From positions 8,873,686-8,937,685 of the forward strand of contig OU015534.1 of assembly GCA_907165065.1 (NCBI GenBank): 64,000 nt of DNA, given 5' to 3'. Both the position numbers and the translations under genes were made by a program. Origin of the DNA: Caprimulgus europaeus (lineage: Eukaryota > Chordata > Aves > Caprimulgiformes > Caprimulgidae). This document shows, piece by piece, positions 62,301 through 64,000 of this stretch. The notes below the pieces were generated by a model. The model saw only the letters and a list, made by a program, of their open reading frames with translations, made no database searches and had not been told where the DNA came from. Position 1 is the first letter of the stretch. Each line of letters begins with the position of its first letter.

Positions 62301-64000
62301 GAAGAATGTGAGGATTTTTTTTTCCTCTTTAATTGGGACTCTTGAGATTCTCTTCCTGGGCTACTATTCAAAGTCCAACTGTGTTCATGCTGCTTGGATC
62401 CAGTTTTCATACCCTAGCATAAAAACAGACCTCTGAAAAGAAAGCAGCATTATGTTCTGCCACACACAGTGGGCCAAGGGGAGAAGAGACACTTCACCAG
62501 TGGGCGTTACTCAGTGATGGGAAGAATTTAAGTGATTTTCATGAAATGAGGATTTAGCCTATAAAGGGGCTTGGAGACATGGAGACTTTAGAGATTTGGA
62601 GGCAAAAGGATAGAGCTTTGCTTCAAAGTCAGCCTGAGACTGCAGAAAACTACTCTGAAATTACCCACTGGCTTCAGGTCATCCTTTGTGTTGGGACTAG
62701 GATGCTTCAGCTGTCTTTTCTGGGGCTAGTGGAAGATCTCCGTTTTCAGAGCTGCCAGTATGCTAGCACTGGAGGTGCGTGTAAGTTGTGACAAATAAGA
62801 TGAGATTTACAGAGGAAGAAGTCCTGTGCAAGTGCAGTGGTGGAGGTAATAAAGAGCTGCCTCCTGGACAGACACACATTTTTGGGGTTTCTCAGGATCT
62901 TACTCACTAGCCCAGATTAAGAAGAGAAGAACATTGCTCATTTGGACACGTATGTCTGAGTGTTCGTGCAAGGGCACACACACACGTACATGGGCAGTCT
63001 GGAGTTAACAAAAAATTTCTGTCAATTCCCAAGCATGGCCAGTTTGTCCTCTGCTCCACCTAGAAAGTGTGAACAGCAAGGAAATTAAGATCTACTCCTC
63101 ATGAGTAATAATTTAGCTCTTTTATGTAACATGATTTAATGAAGATTATTGAAGCTGCCTTCACAATTTCCAAGTTCAATTCATTTTTATTTTATTAGGA
63201 ATTAAACTTTCAGGTCTCACATGTGGCTTTGAAAATCTCAGTTTGTAGGTCAGAAACACCACAGAGATTTGTAACAACTTACTCCTTGCCACAGGCTTTG
63301 TCCACAGACACGGATCAATGGAGTGGGACTCAAACAACAGATGCAGGCCAGTGACCAACACTTTGTACCTGCCAAGCCCCGGGACCACAGCACAATGTAT
63401 GTGAGAACCACAGCAGAGGATCCAGCTGGCAGAACATGCACCAGCCAGTCTTACTGCATGAAAGCTTCATCCAGTTCCTCTTGTTACCCCATGGCTTCCA
63501 GGGAATACCATGCTAGAGCAGTGATTTGATCTTCAGGGGTTGGACCATGCAAGGTACAAAGCAAGCCAGCACAATTCCCCTTTAACAGTTGAGCAAATGA
63601 ATATTAAAATCATTTGATTGCCCAGCATGGTGGGCAGAGGCTCAACAATGGAGGATGTTGGAGACAGCCATTACAGCTCCAGCCTGGGTTGTGAGGATCC
63701 TTATACTAATTTCCTTCTCTGTCCTCTAAAGTAAGTCCTTGGTTTTTTTTCAGTTTCTATACAGAGCAACATTCAAAGATACAAAAACTAGTGAAGAATA
63801 GACTAAAATTTGAGCTAGAGTCCAAGGCAACAGACCAATGAAGACATAGTTCAAGATGGCAGTATCAGTCAATCACCTGTGCCCACGTGTCAGCTGAAAA
63901 GGAGTCAGAGAAGGATTGTGCCTTCAGTCTGCTGGTTTTTGTCCTCCATCAGGCCTTTGCAAGTCACAGCAGTAAGTGTGGTCCCCAAACCCCAACAGTT
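62301..64000. other. Unique non-coding DNA, no gene seen
   Basis: No gene recognised. A short CA run lies at about 62976-62986. Frames at 63176-63529 overlap on both strands and are unrecognised. Confidence 0.5.

Noticed and set aside
1..64000. Endogenous retrovirus or LTR element
   Set aside because: I saw no paired LTRs, primer-binding site or gag/pol-like frames; the only reverse-transcriptase-like frame is of non-LTR type.

Overview
The window looks like nuclear DNA of a sauropsid, most likely a bird. The clearest repeats are CR1-type LINE 3' ends, including one that finishes in the ATTCTGTGATTC-type terminus typical of avian CR1. They sit among a few worn MIR-like SINE remnants in otherwise unique, AT-leaning, CpG-poor sequence. 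A crocodilian or turtle is not excluded. I found no bacterial, phage or organellar features.

I could not support any host protein-coding gene, RNA gene or CpG-island promoter. Nearly all open frames are short. They lack recognisable domains, are not framed by convincing exon structure, and often overlap on both strands. The longest (190 codons, minus strand, 21633-22205) is not recognisable. The region is therefore read as intergenic or intronic.

Layout. 1-7 kb: unique DNA, a minus-strand MIR-like SINE near 4.0 kb, and short AT/GT microsatellites. 7-11 kb: a well-preserved CR1 3' end (7164-7490) and a much older CR1/L3-like copy (10487-10950). 11-19 kb: unique DNA with an A-rich run at 15.9 kb and a MIR-like piece at 18.95 kb. 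19.5-20.1 kb: two long purine tracts, one with a canonical G-quadruplex pattern, followed by a compact block of transcription-factor-like cores. 24-28 kb: a minus-strand CR1, a short-loop G-quadruplex motif and two AT-rich candidate regulatory blocks. 31.4-32.7 kb is the most structured region: a minus-strand G-quadruplex motif, a candidate conserved block with two overlapping perfect palindromes, a strong splice-acceptor-like tract, and an old tRNA-derived SINE whose central domain resembles the Deu/AmnSINE-type SINEs. 34 kb: another minus-strand CR1. 36.1 kb: a perfect 12-bp stem hairpin. 53.8-54.4 kb: a remnant of an L2-type LINE reverse transcriptase C-terminus, still open across its recognisable part. 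59.1 kb: a CR1 3' end. 60.7 kb: a six-copy 33-bp minisatellite. 62.2 kb: a 12-bp CACGTG-centred palindrome.

No new gene system is evident. The observations most worth following are the old SINE inside the 31.6-32.7 kb block, the open LINE reverse-transcriptase remnant, and the possible conserved non-coding elements. All repeat-family calls come from recalled consensus patterns, not from a search.
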